This document shows, piece by piece, positions 26,257 through 35,428 of a stretch of DNA of 64,000 bases (within the stretch, counting starts at the first letter, position 1; each line of letters begins with the position of its first letter). The position numbers and the translations under genes are program-made. The notes under the pieces were generated by a model. That model made no database searches, was not told the origin of the DNA, and worked only from the letters and a program-made list of their open reading frames with translations. The DNA is from Caulobacter sp. (GTDB lineage: Bacteria > Pseudomonadota > Alphaproteobacteria > Caulobacterales > Caulobacteraceae), in contig JAUXVF010000027.1 of NCBI GenBank assembly GCA_030680355.1, positions 1 to 64,000 on the forward strand, in the 5' to 3' direction.

Positions 26257-28047
26257 TCAGGACGCCGCGCGTTCCGCCTCGATCGCGCCCCGCAAGGCCA
26301 CCGTCGCCAGGGTGGAGACCAGCTCACGCGGATCAATCGGCTTGCTGATGAAGCCCTCGGCTCCAACTTCGGCCCAGGCCGAACGATGATGGTCCATGGC
26401 GTTGGCGGTCAGAGCGACCACAGGCGTCGCGGCATTGACGCCGCCGCCGGTCCGGATGGCGCGGGTCGCCTGCAGCCCGTCGACCCGGGGCATCTGCATG
26501 TCCATCAGAATGACATCAAAGACCTCGGTCGCGGCCAGGGCGATCGCCTCCTCGCCATCCTCGGCCATGGTCAACCGCCAACCGGTCGGTTGCAGGAACA
26601 GGGATACGATCCGCCGATTGGCCTCATGGTCATCGGCCATAAGGATCGACAGCTGGGTTTCCTCGAGATTCACGGAACTCAGGGGCTTCACCGTAGCCAT
26701 CGGTTTGGCGACGGGTTCCACCAGCGGCATGTCCAGACGGAAGATCGATCCTTCGTCAGCCGTGCTGGTGGCGGTGAGAGATCCGCCCATCATTTCCGCC
26801 AGCCGCCGGCTGATGGTCAGCCCCAGGCCCGTGCCGCCCTTGCTGCGGGTGGTGTAGGCATGCGCCTGCTCGAAGCTCGCGAACACACGCTCCAGCGCCT
26901 CGGGGCTCATGCCGCACCCGGTATCGGCGACCTCGATGATCAGGCGATCGGCCTCTTCGACACGGACACGAACCACGATCTCGCCGGAGTCGGTGAATTT
27001 CACCGCGTTCGAGATCAGGTTGAACAGGATCTGCTGCAGCCGGAGCGGATCGCCACGGACCACCGCGGGCACGTCAGCGGCGATGTCCAGGCGAAGGTCC
27101 ACGCCCTTGTCGGTCGCCCGCGAGTCCCAAAGCCGGCCAAGGGTGGCGAGTTTCTCGCGCAGGGAGACCTCCGCATCCTCGATCACCAGCTTTCCGGCCT
27201 CGATCTTGGAGATGTCCAGGACGTCGTTGATGACGCCGATCAGGACATCGGAGCCGCTGAGCAGCATGTCGACATGCGCGGCCTGTTCTGCCGAAAGATC
27301 GGTGCGGCGCAGCAGATGGCCGGCGGCGATCACCGCGTTCATCGGCGTGCGGATCTCATGACTCACCGTCGCCAGAAAGTCGGATTTGCTGGCGCTGGCC
27401 GCCTCGGCCCTGTCCCGTTCGACGTCGGCCATAACCCTGGCCGCGCTCAGGGCCCGGGTGATGGCCGACGTCTGTTTGATCGCCACCACGAGATGGGCGA
27501 GGTAGAGCAGGCTGGCGATGATCGCCATGCTCATGGCCAGGTCAGGCTCGCCGCCCAGACCCAGCAAGGCCGAGATGGGCAGGCCCAGCAGATAGGCGGC
27601 ATGAGGCACGGCGGCCGCCAGCAGCAGGCCCCTGTGGCCATTCATCTGGAGAGAGACATGGACGAGCGCACCGGCCACCTGGACGATGGCCATCAGCTGG
27701 CCCGCTGAGCCGCCCTCAAACCAGTTGTAGGCGGAGAGGGACGAATAGAGGGTCGTGTTGACGATCGTCGAAGCGAAGCAAGCGACCCGGACCGCCGAAC
27801 TCGGCGGCGTTGATCGTTCCTGCCGCAGCGGGGCGAAGGCTAGCCAGTCGAGGCCCTGCCCCGAGATCACGAAGGCAAACCAGAGCACCGGCCAAATCGA
27901 AGGCGCCAGGATCCAGGCGCAACAGGCCAGGAAGGCCGCCAGCCCCAGCCGCGTGATCATGCCTTTGGCGCGCGCCGCAGCCACAGCCGCGTACTCTGCG
28001 CCAATGGCGGTCTGGGCCAGTCTGGCGTCTGGGATAACGTCGGTCAT
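26257..28047 (-). CDS. Hybrid sensor histidine kinase with C-terminal receiver domain
   Basis: A 596-residue hybrid kinase. The N-terminal third has several membrane spans (FLACCAWILAPSIWPVLWF and others to about residue 195), with no obvious ligand domain. It is followed by the dimerisation/phosphoacceptor H-box SHEIRTPMNAVI (about residue 228), the HATPase N-box FNLISNAVKF, the G1 box DTGCGM and the G2 box GGTGLGL. The C-terminal receiver domain (about residues 470-585) has the acceptor Asp in VILMDMQMP, the Thr of ALTANAM and the Lys of ISKPID. All catalytic residues are present, so it should autophosphorylate and pass phosphate to its own receiver. No cognate response regulator is adjacent, so the downstream partner is unknown. 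Confidence 0.92.
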   Translation of the reverse strand: MTDVIPDARLAQTAIGAEYAAVAAARAKGMITRLGLAAFLACCAWILAPSIWPVLWFAFVISGQGLDWLAFAPLRQERSTPPSSAVRVACFASTIVNTTLYSSLSAYNWFEGGSAGQLMAIVQVAGALVHVSLQMNGHRGLLLAAAVPHAAYLLGLPISALLGLGGEPDLAMSMAIIASLLYLAHLVVAIKQTSAITRALSAARVMADVERDRAEAASASKSDFLATVSHEIRTPMNAVIAAGHLLRRTDLSAEQAAHVDMLLSGSDVLIGVINDVLDISKIEAGKLVIEDAEVSLREKLATLGRLWDSRATDKGVDLRLDIAADVPAVVRGDPLRLQQILFNLISNAVKFTDSGEIVVRVRVEEADRLIIEVADTGCGMSPEALERVFASFEQAHAYTTRSKGGTGLGLTISRRLAEMMGGSLTATSTADEGSIFRLDMPLVEPVAKPMATVKPLSSVNLEETQLSILMADDHEANRRIVSLFLQPTGWRLTMAEDGEEAIALAATEVFDVILMDMQMPRVDGLQATRAIRTGGGVNAATPVVALTANAMDHHRSAWAEVGAEGFISKPIDPRELVSTLATVALRGAIEAERAAS

Positions 28048-28145
28048 GTCGGCACAATGACCGGGTAACCGATAACCGCGGGTTTATGCGCGCCCGTGAA
28101 TGAGACGAGTTTTTCGTCCTCGCCGCCGGACGCCGCTGACGGGCT

Positions 28146-28394
28146 TCAGGATTTGAGGTCGGGGCGAGAGGCCAGAAAGGCCGCCTTCTCGGCGGCCGTC
28201 AGCACCTTGCCTGGTTTCCGCCGCGCGACCTTGGGCGACGGGGGAGCGAACGTCTCGGCCGGGGCGGGCGGCCCCTTGAGGTCAGAAAGCCTCTTGATCG
28301 GCGGTTTCATTGGCGTCCCATGGCAGACCGACCCGTCCTTCATACTGCGGGCCCATGACTTCATCGCAGATTCCGGCAGTTCCCGAAGCATCAA
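28146..28394 (-). CDS. Small hypothetical protein at the end of the fds operon
   Basis: An 82-residue frame whose ATG overlaps the stop of the FdsD-FdhD gene by four bases (ATGA), the same coupling used between the fds genes, which argues that it is real. The sequence has a basic Pro/Lys-rich middle (MKPPIKRLSDLKGPPAP, then KVARRKPGKVLTAAEKAAFLASRPDLKS), one Cys and no membrane segment. I do not recognise the family. It could be a small formate dehydrogenase accessory or simply an unrelated basic protein. Confidence 0.55.
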   Translation of the reverse strand: MMLRELPESAMKSWARSMKDGSVCHGTPMKPPIKRLSDLKGPPAPAETFAPPSPKVARRKPGKVLTAAEKAAFLASRPDLKS

Positions 28395-29464
28395 TCTGAG
28401 TCATCGGCATCGGGCGCGCCTTCGACCTCCGCGAACAGAACGGCGTCAGAACGCGCCAGCGACAACAGGGCGACGCCCGCCTCCGCCGCGCGGGTCAGGG
28501 CTAGACTGGTCGGGGCCGAGACGGTCACCAGCGCCGGACAGCCGGCCAGAGCGGCCTTTTCCACCAGATCGTATGAGCACCGCGAGGACAGCAGGGCAAA
28601 GCCGCCCGTCCACGGCCGGCCTTCCCGCAGCATCGCCCCGATCAGCTTGTCAAAGGCCGTGTGGCGCCCGACATCCTCGCGCGCGAGTAAGACCGCGCCA
28701 TCCGCGTCGCAGGCCAGCGCCGCGTGGACCGCGCCGGTTTCCGCATTCAGCGGCTGGAACGACCGCATGGCGGCCAGGGCGCGAAACACAGCGGGGCCCG
28801 TCGGCCGGGCGGGCGTCGAGGCCACTGGCAGGGGCCGCAACGCCTGCTCGAGGTTCTCGATCCCGCACAGGCCGCACGACGACTCCGTCACCCGATGACG
28901 CACACGATCAACGATGCGCTCGCGTCGCTCCTGGGTCAGTGTGATGCGCAGAATGGTGCCCAGCGGGCTCGTATGGGCGCCGACCTCAAGGATGTCTTCC
29001 GGCCGGTCGATCAGCCGTTCACTGAGCGCAAAGCCGTAGGCGAAGTCGACCAGATCGACCGGCGACATCATCATCACCGCGTAGCCCAGGCCGTTGAACT
29101 CAACCGCCACCGGCTGCTCAACCGCGATCTGACGCCTCAGACCCTCAGCGGATCCGTCCGGGCGAACCACCCGAAACGGCACGGCCACCAAAGCGGCTGC
29201 TTCGTCGCTGGACCGCCCCCCCGATCCCTCCTGAACAGCAGGGGCCGGGGCCGGAAACAGATCGGCAATCGCGGCGTGTGCCGTGGGGCTCAACCCCTCC
29301 CCGCCCGCAGCCAGAAAGGCGGCGATATCGGCACGCATCTTCGGATCCCAGAACTGCCGCAGATGCTCGCGCGTCGCCTCGACAGCCTCGCCGGGCCGCT
29401 GCGACGACAGTTCGGCGGCGATCTGGTTGGCCATCCGGATCAGTTTTCGCGGGTCGCCGCTCAT
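28391..29464 (-). CDS. fdhD: Fusion of formate dehydrogenase delta subunit (FdsD) with sulfurtransferase FdhD
   Basis: A 357-residue protein made of two parts in one uninterrupted frame. Residues 1-70 match FdsD: KLIRMANQIAAELSS, then QFWDPKMRADIAAFLAAGG. A short linker (about 70-95) leads to FdhD: GLGYAVMMMSPVDLVDFAYG, the ESSCGLCG motif near residue 195 (the CxxC that receives sulfur from IscS), REDVGRHTAFDKLIG and FALLSSRCSYDLVEKAA. FdhD transfers sulfur to the molybdenum cofactor before it enters the alpha subunit; FdsD is a small assembly or structural subunit. In other fds operons these are separate genes in the order fdsC-fdsD. Here the delta part precedes and is joined to FdhD. The start overlaps the fdsA stop by four bases (ATGA). 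Confidence 0.88.
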   Translation of the reverse strand: MSGDPRKLIRMANQIAAELSSQRPGEAVEATREHLRQFWDPKMRADIAAFLAAGGEGLSPTAHAAIADLFPAPAPAVQEGSGGRSSDEAAALVAVPFRVVRPDGSAEGLRRQIAVEQPVAVEFNGLGYAVMMMSPVDLVDFAYGFALSERLIDRPEDILEVGAHTSPLGTILRITLTQERRERIVDRVRHRVTESSCGLCGIENLEQALRPLPVASTPARPTGPAVFRALAAMRSFQPLNAETGAVHAALACDADGAVLLAREDVGRHTAFDKLIGAMLREGRPWTGGFALLSSRCSYDLVEKAALAGCPALVTVSAPTSLALTRAAEAGVALLSLARSDAVLFAEVEGAPDADDSD

Positions 29465-32304
29465 TCCGCCGCCGCCGGGCTGATCCGTCGCGACCTACGC
29501 GTCAGGTCTTCGTACTGATCCTGCCAGTCGCTGCCGTGGTTGGACGGCGCGACCTGCACGGCCGTGACCTTGTATTCGGGGCAGTTGGTGGCCCAGTCGG
29601 AGTTGTCGGTGGTGACCACATTGGCCTGGGTCGTGGGGTGGTGGAAGGTCGTGTAGACCACCCCCAACGACATCCGGTCGGTGACCAGGGCGCGGAGCGT
29701 CGTTTCGCCCGATCGGCTGGCCACCTTGACCCAGTCACCATCGACGATGCCGCGGTTCTCGGCGTCGTGCGGGTGGATCTCGAGCCGGTCCTCGGCGTGC
29801 CAGCGGCTGTTTTCGGTTCGCCGGGTCTGGGCCCCGACATTGTACTGGCTAAGGATCCGACCGGTGGTCAGCAGCAGCGGGAACCGCGCGCCTGTCCGCT
29901 CCTCGGTGGCGATATATTCGGTGCGCACGAACTTGCCGCGGCCGCGGGCGAAGGTGTCGATGTGCATGATCGGCGTCCCGGCCGGCGCCAGATCGTTGCA
30001 GGGCCACTGGATCGACCCAAGCTCGTCCAGCCGGGCATACGACACCCCGGCGAACGTCGGCGTCAGCCGGGCGATCTCGTCCATGATCTCCGACGGATGG
30101 GCATAGGGCATCGGCAGGCCGAGCGCGGCGGACAAAGCCTGGGTGATTTCCCAGTCTTCCAGGCCGTTCCTGGGGGCCATGACCTTGCGCACCCGCTGAA
30201 TGCGGCGTTCGGCGTTGGTGAAGGTGCCGTTCTTTTCCAGGAAGGTGGAGCCCGGCAGGAAGACATGGGCGTAGTTGGCGGTTTCATTCAGGAACAGGTC
30301 CTGGACGACGACGCATTCCATGGCCGCCAGACCCGCCGCGACATGGCGCGTATCAGGGTCGGACTGCAGGATGTCCTCGCCCTGGATATAGAGGCCCTTG
30401 AACGCCCCATCGACCGCAGCATCGAGCATGTTGTTGATCCGCAGCCCCGGCTCGCGGTCGATCTCAACGCCCCAGAGCTCGCCGAACATCTCGCGCGTCG
30501 CGTCATCGGAGACGTGGCGATAGCCGGAGAGCTCGTGCGGGAATGAGCCCATGTCGCAGGCGCCCTGGACATTGTTCTGCCCTCGGAGAGGATTCACCCC
30601 CACCCCATCCCGGCCGATATTGCCGGTGGCCATGGCCAGATTGGCGATGGCGATCACCGTCGTCGAACCCTGACTGTGTTCGGTGACGCCAAGGCCGTAG
30701 TAGATGGCGCCGTTGCCGCCGGTGGCGAACAGCCGGGCGGCGGCGCGGATGTCCGCCGCCGGCACGCCGGTCAGGGGCTCGACCGCCTCGGGCGACATGC
30801 GCGGGTCGGCGACAAATCCTGCCCAGTCCTCGTATTCCGACCAGTCGCACCGCTCCCGAATAAAGGCCTCGTCGGCCAGCCCTTCGGTGACGATGACATG
30901 CGCCATGGCCGTCAGGATCGCCACATTGGTTCCCGGTCGCAGCGCCAGATGGTGATCGGCTTCCACATGCGGCGAGCGCACAATATCGGTGCGGCGCGGA
31001 TCGACGACGATCAGCCGCGCGCCCTGACGTAACCGCTGCTTCAGACGAGAGGCGAACACCGGGTGGCCGTCGGTGGGATTGGCCCCGATGATCATCACCA
31101 CGTCCGACGCCGCGACGCTGTCGAAGTCCTGGGTTCCCGCCGAGGTGCCGAAGGTCGTCTTCAGGCCATAGCCGGTCGGGCTGTGACAGACCCGGGCGCA
31201 GGTATCGACGTTGTTGTTGCCGAAGCCGGCCCGGACCAGCTTCTGGACCAGAAACGTCTCCTCGTTGGTGCAGCGACTGGAGGTGATGCCGCCCACGGAC
31301 TGTCGACCATGCGTCGCCTGGATCCGACGGAACTCGGCGGCCGTATAGGCGATGGCCTCATCCCAGCTGACCTCCCGCCAGGGCTCGTCGATCGAGGCGC
31401 GGATCATCGGCGACAGGATGCGTTCCTTGTGGCTGGCGTAACCCCAAGCGAAGCGGCCTTTGACACAGCTGTGTCCACGGTTGGCCTTGCCCGCCTTGTG
31501 GGGGACCATCCGGACCAGCTCCTCGCCGCGCATCTCGGCCCGGAACGCGCAGCCGACGCCGCAGTAGGCGCAGGTGGTCACCACCGACCGGTCCGGCGTG
31601 CCGATCTCGATGACCGCCTTTTCCTGCAGGGTCGCGGTCGGGCAGGCCTGAACGCAGGCGCCGCAGGACACGCATTCAGAGCCAAAGAAGTCCTCGCCCT
31701 GGGAGGGCGACACACGGCTGCCGAAACCCCGGCCGGCCATGGTCAGGGCGAAGGTGCCCTGCACCTCGTCGCAGGCCCGGATACAGCGCGAGCAGGAAAT
31801 GCACTTGGACAGATCGAAGGTGAAATAGGGGTTGGTCTCATCCTTGGCCGCGGCCAGATGGTTTTCGCCCTCGTAGCCGTAGCGCACCTCGCGCAGGCCC
31901 ACCGCCCCCGCCATGTCCTGCAGCTCACAGTCGCCATTGGCCGGGCAGGTCAGGCAGTCGAGCGGGTGGTCGGAGATGTAGAGCTCCATCACCCCTTTGC
32001 GCAGGGCCTTGAGCCGGCTGGTCTGGGTTTGAACGACCATCCCGTCAGTGGCGGGCGTGGTGCAGGAGGCGGGCGTGCCGGCGCGTCCTTCGATCTCGAT
32101 CAGGCAAAGCCGGCAGGAGCCGAACGCCTCCAGCATGTCGGTGGCGCAGAGCTTTGGGATGGCCGTGCCCATGACGGCCGCCGCCCGCATGACCGACGTC
32201 CCTTCTGGTACGGTGACCGACTGTCCGTCGATGGTCAGCGACACGGTCCGTCCGGTCTCGCGCGGGGCGGGCGTTCCAAGATCGCTTTCGCCGATAAAGG
32301 CCAT
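29461..32304 (-). CDS. fdsA: NAD-dependent formate dehydrogenase alpha subunit (Mo/W-bisPGD)
   Basis: A 947-residue catalytic subunit. Order of parts: an N-terminal [2Fe-2S] ferredoxin domain (CATDMLEAFGSCRLCLIEI), a NuoG-type His/Cys cluster (HPLDCLTCPANGDC), two 4Fe-4S motifs (CISCSRCIRACDE and CVSCGACVQACP), the proximal cluster of the molybdopterin part (CAYCGVGC), then the Mo ligand in CARVCHSPTGYG. The ligand is Cys, not selenocysteine. The C-terminal molydopterin-dinucleotide domain ends the protein. The enzyme oxidises formate to CO2 and passes electrons via FdsG/FdsB to NAD+. It starts six bases after the fdsB stop, with GGCGGAG upstream. Full length and complete. Confidence 0.95.
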   Translation of the reverse strand: MAFIGESDLGTPAPRETGRTVSLTIDGQSVTVPEGTSVMRAAAVMGTAIPKLCATDMLEAFGSCRLCLIEIEGRAGTPASCTTPATDGMVVQTQTSRLKALRKGVMELYISDHPLDCLTCPANGDCELQDMAGAVGLREVRYGYEGENHLAAAKDETNPYFTFDLSKCISCSRCIRACDEVQGTFALTMAGRGFGSRVSPSQGEDFFGSECVSCGACVQACPTATLQEKAVIEIGTPDRSVVTTCAYCGVGCAFRAEMRGEELVRMVPHKAGKANRGHSCVKGRFAWGYASHKERILSPMIRASIDEPWREVSWDEAIAYTAAEFRRIQATHGRQSVGGITSSRCTNEETFLVQKLVRAGFGNNNVDTCARVCHSPTGYGLKTTFGTSAGTQDFDSVAASDVVMIIGANPTDGHPVFASRLKQRLRQGARLIVVDPRRTDIVRSPHVEADHHLALRPGTNVAILTAMAHVIVTEGLADEAFIRERCDWSEYEDWAGFVADPRMSPEAVEPLTGVPAADIRAAARLFATGGNGAIYYGLGVTEHSQGSTTVIAIANLAMATGNIGRDGVGVNPLRGQNNVQGACDMGSFPHELSGYRHVSDDATREMFGELWGVEIDREPGLRINNMLDAAVDGAFKGLYIQGEDILQSDPDTRHVAAGLAAMECVVVQDLFLNETANYAHVFLPGSTFLEKNGTFTNAERRIQRVRKVMAPRNGLEDWEITQALSAALGLPMPYAHPSEIMDEIARLTPTFAGVSYARLDELGSIQWPCNDLAPAGTPIMHIDTFARGRGKFVRTEYIATEERTGARFPLLLTTGRILSQYNVGAQTRRTENSRWHAEDRLEIHPHDAENRGIVDGDWVKVASRSGETTLRALVTDRMSLGVVYTTFHHPTTQANVVTTDNSDWATNCPEYKVTAVQVAPSNHGSDWQDQYEDLTRRSRRISPAAAE

Positions 32305-32310
32305 GGCTCG

Positions 32311-33864
32311 CTACTCCGCCGCGGCCGCGGGATGATCCGCGCCGAAGTCTTCCGGGAAATGGGTGATGGCGCTCATCACCGGAAAGGGCGTGAAACCGCC
32401 GAGCGCGCACAGCGAGCCGAACTTCATGGTCTCCGAAAGATCGGCAATGAGCGCGCGCTGTTCAGCCGGCCGGTCTCCAGCGATCAGCCGGTCCATGGTC
32501 TCCACGCCCCGCACCGCGCCGATCCGGCAGGGCGTGCATTTGCCGCAGCTTTCGATGGCGCAGAACTCGAAGGCGAACCGCGCCATCCTCGCCATATCGA
32601 CGCTGTCGTCGAAGACGGTGATCCCGCCGTGCCCGATCAGGCCGCCGGCGGCCATGAAGGCTTCATAGTCGAACGGCGTGTCGAACAAGCGCGGCGGGAA
32701 ATAAGCCCCCAGCGGGCCGCCTACCTGGACCGCCCGGACCGGCCGGCCGCTCGCCGTTCCCCCGGCGATCAGGATCAGTTCGCCGAGGGTCAGGCCGAAC
32801 GGCGTTTCATACAGTCCGCCATGTTTCACATTGCCCGCCAGCTGGATGGGCATGGTGCCGCGGGACCGGCCGACGCCGAAATCACGAAAGGACTTCGGCC
32901 CCTCGGCGAAGATGAAGGGGACAGCGGCCAGCGACAGCACATTGTTGATCACCGTCGGCATGCCGAAGAGACCCTTGTGGGCTGGCAGCGGGGGCTTGGC
33001 GCGCACCTGGCCCCGCCGACCCTCGATGGATTCCAGCAGCGCCGTCTCTTCGCCGCAGACATAGGCTCCGGCGCCCACCCGCAGCTCGATGTCGAAGGCC
33101 AGCCCCGAGCTCAACAGATCCGCCCCGAGCCAGCGGCCGGCGCGGGCCGCCTCGATGGCCCGCGCCATCGCCGCGATGGCGTGCGGGTATTCGGACCGCA
33201 CATAGATGTAGCCTTGCGTCGCCCCGACCGTCAGGCCGCAGATCGCCATGCCCTCGATCAGGCAGAAAGGATCGCCTTCCATCAGCATCCGGTCTGCGAA
33301 CGTGCCGCTGTCACCTTCGTCGGCGTTGCAGACGACGTACTTCCGCGGCCCTTCGGTCCGGGCGACCGTCTCCCATTTGACCCCGACAGGGAACCCGGCC
33401 CCGCCCAGGCCGCGCAGACCCGAGTTCTTGACCGTCTCGATCCGGTCGGCGGCGGTCATCGTCAGGGCTTTCTCCAGACCGCGACCGCCGCCATGGGCGC
33501 GGTAGGCGTCCAGGCTCGCCGGATCGATGACGCCACACCGGGCGAAAGTCAGCCGGGTCTGGCCGGCCAGGAAGGGGTGATCCTCCGGCCGCCCGACGCG
33601 CAGCCGGTGGTCGGCGCCGGCGAGGAAGCCACAGGCGAACAGGTCCGCCACGTCTTCGACGGCGACCGGGCCATAGGCGATCCGACCCGTATCGGTCACG
33701 ACCTCGACCAGGGGCTCGAGCCAGTGCAGGCCGCGCGAGCCGTTGCGGATGATCACGAAGTCCTCGCCGCGGGCGGCCAATGCCGCTTCGATCGCGCGAG
33801 CGACGGCGTCAGCGTCACAGGCGACCGCGGCGGCGTCGCCCGGCACATAGACGGTGACGGTCAC
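32311..33864 (-). CDS. fdsB: Formate dehydrogenase beta subunit, NADH/FMN-binding
   Basis: A 517-residue NuoF-like subunit. A thioredoxin-like N-terminal part (about residues 1-100) is followed by the NuoF flavin/NAD module: GLRGLGGAGFPVGVKW, CNADEGDSGTFADRMLM and GAGAYVCGEETALLESIEG. The C-terminal 4Fe-4S motif is ESCGKCTPCRIG. It binds FMN and NAD+ and delivers electrons from the alpha subunit to NAD+. GTG 33864 overlaps the fdsG stop by four bases. All cofactor motifs are intact. Confidence 0.94.
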   Translation of the reverse strand: MTVTVYVPGDAAAVACDADAVARAIEAALAARGEDFVIIRNGSRGLHWLEPLVEVVTDTGRIAYGPVAVEDVADLFACGFLAGADHRLRVGRPEDHPFLAGQTRLTFARCGVIDPASLDAYRAHGGGRGLEKALTMTAADRIETVKNSGLRGLGGAGFPVGVKWETVARTEGPRKYVVCNADEGDSGTFADRMLMEGDPFCLIEGMAICGLTVGATQGYIYVRSEYPHAIAAMARAIEAARAGRWLGADLLSSGLAFDIELRVGAGAYVCGEETALLESIEGRRGQVRAKPPLPAHKGLFGMPTVINNVLSLAAVPFIFAEGPKSFRDFGVGRSRGTMPIQLAGNVKHGGLYETPFGLTLGELILIAGGTASGRPVRAVQVGGPLGAYFPPRLFDTPFDYEAFMAAGGLIGHGGITVFDDSVDMARMARFAFEFCAIESCGKCTPCRIGAVRGVETMDRLIAGDRPAEQRALIADLSETMKFGSLCALGGFTPFPVMSAITHFPEDFGADHPAAAAE

Positions 33865-34340
33865 GCCAGCACCTCGTCGATCAGCGCGTCGAGGCGGCCC
33901 GCGTCCAGCCGCCCGACCAGCCGCCCGTCGAGCATCGCGGCCGGGGCCACGGAGCAGAGACCCAGACAGTAGACCGGCTCCAGGGTCACCGCGCCGTCTG
34001 CGCGGGTTCCCGGCATCGCCGTGGCCAGCCGATGTTCCGCCTGTGCGAGTAGATCGACGGCCCCCATCGCCTGGCAGGCCTCGGCCCGGCAGAGTTTCAG
34101 AACACGGCGGCCGGCCGGCTGACGGCGAAAATCATGATAGAAGGTCAGGACGCCGTGGACCTCGGCCCGGCTGAGGTTGAGCCGCTCGGCGATCACCGGC
34201 ACGAAGGTGTCGGCGACATGACCAAAGCCCGCCTGGACAGCCTGCAGGATTGGCAACAACGCGCCGGGCCGATCGGCATGCGCCTCGATCAGCTGCGACA
34301 GCTTCTCCCGGTCCAACTCTGTCATGCCTTCAGCCGGCAT
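33861..34340 (-). CDS. fdsG: Formate dehydrogenase gamma subunit, NuoE-like
   Basis: A 159-residue NuoE-like [2Fe-2S] protein. The N-terminal helical part (PGALLPILQAVQAGFGHVADTFVPVIAERLNLSRAEVHGVLTFYHDF) matches complex I 24-kDa subunits, and the C-terminal thioredoxin-like part holds the four cluster cysteines in CRAEACQAMG and VYCLGLCSVAP. It relays electrons in the soluble FdsABG complex. The ATG 34340 start has GAGAGGA upstream. It is the first fds gene, 86 bases downstream of fghA on the same strand, so formaldehyde-derived formate and its oxidation may be co-transcribed. Confidence 0.93.
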   Translation of the reverse strand: MPAEGMTELDREKLSQLIEAHADRPGALLPILQAVQAGFGHVADTFVPVIAERLNLSRAEVHGVLTFYHDFRRQPAGRRVLKLCRAEACQAMGAVDLLAQAEHRLATAMPGTRADGAVTLEPVYCLGLCSVAPAAMLDGRLVGRLDAGRLDALIDEVLA

Positions 34341-34426
34341 CTCATTCCTCTCCGGTCCGCGCCCTGACGGGGCAGACAGTGTCGCAGCTTTTGCCGCTTA
34401 TGGGCGCCGCCCGTCGGTCATCGCGA

Positions 34427-35269
34427 TCAGCCCAGGCGTTCAGCATGCCAGCGCAGATGATCAGCCATGAAGCTGGAGATGAAATAGTAGCTGTGATCGT
34501 AGCCCGGCCGCAGCCTCAGTTGGAGCGGAATGCCGGCGCGTTCACAGGCCTCCGCCAGAAGTTCGGGCCGCAGTTGCTCGGTCAGGAAGGCGTCGGCCTC
34601 GCCCTGGTCGACGAGGAGGTCGGGCAGCCGCGCGCCCTGCTCGATCAGAGCGACCGCGTCATGGGCCGCCCAGACCGCGGGGTCCGACCCAAGGTAGCCG
34701 CCCAGCGCCTTTTGTCCCCAGGGGACCTGACTCGGCGAAACGATGGGCGCGAAGGCCGAGACCGCGCGATAGCGGCCAGGATGACGCAGGGCCAGGGTCA
34801 GGGCGCCGTGCCCGCCCATCGAATGGCCCATGATCGACTGCCGCTCCATATCCGCGGGGAATTGATCGGCGATCACCGACGGCAACTCCTCAATGACATA
34901 GCGCTCCATGCGATAGCGGGCGGCGAACGGTGGTTGCGTGGCGTCAACGTAGAAGCCGGCGCCGAGACCAAAGTCGTAGGCGCCCTCCGGGTCGTCGGGC
35001 GCATCCTCCCCGCGGGGCGAGGTGTCCGGCGCCACGAAGATCAGGCCGAGCTCGGCGCAGGCGCGGCGGAACTCGCCCTTTTCCGTGACATTGGCGTGGT
35101 TGCAGGTCAGCCCCGACAGGTACCAGACCACCGGCAGGCGGGCGCCGGGCTCATGCGGCGGGACAAAGACGCTGAACGTCATCTCGCCCCCCGTCGCCTC
35201 GCTGGCGTGACGATAGACGCCCTGAACACCTTCAAAAGCCCGATGGGTGGAGACGGTTTCCAGGGTCAT
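34427..35269 (-). CDS. fghA: S-formylglutathione hydrolase
   Basis: A 280-residue esterase of the FrmB/FghA/esterase D family, exactly the usual length. The nucleophile is in IMGHSMGGHGALTLAL (about residue 147), the acid is in LLVDQGEADAF and the His is in PGYDHSYYFISSFMADHL. It hydrolyses S-formylglutathione to formate and glutathione, the second step of glutathione-dependent formaldehyde oxidation. The upstream frame could start at 35335, but ATG 35269 gives the conserved N-terminus (MTLETVSTHRAFEGVQGVY). It sits directly before fdsGBA, so formate produced is passed to formate dehydrogenase. The expected partner, S-hydroxymethylglutathione dehydrogenase, is not within this window. Confidence 0.93.
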   Translation of the reverse strand: MTLETVSTHRAFEGVQGVYRHASEATGGEMTFSVFVPPHEPGARLPVVWYLSGLTCNHANVTEKGEFRRACAELGLIFVAPDTSPRGEDAPDDPEGAYDFGLGAGFYVDATQPPFAARYRMERYVIEELPSVIADQFPADMERQSIMGHSMGGHGALTLALRHPGRYRAVSAFAPIVSPSQVPWGQKALGGYLGSDPAVWAAHDAVALIEQGARLPDLLVDQGEADAFLTEQLRPELLAEACERAGIPLQLRLRPGYDHSYYFISSFMADHLRWHAERLG

Positions 35270-35428
35270 CGGCGACGCCTTTGTTCTGATTGCGAATGGG
35301 TGTTCAGGGGGCGCGATCCGCGCCGCCGGACTCATACCCTATTCTCCCGTCGCTTTCCCGAACGCGGACCGATGTTGAAAAGTCTGTCGGTGGGAGAAGG
35401 TCGACGGCGGAGGCCCGAGGCCGGCCGG

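Noticed and set aside
31063-33972. A 969-codon plus-strand frame opposite fdsA and fdsB.
   Set aside because: No recognisable motifs and no initiation signal; the minus-strand frames carry every expected Fe-S, Mo and FMN motif.
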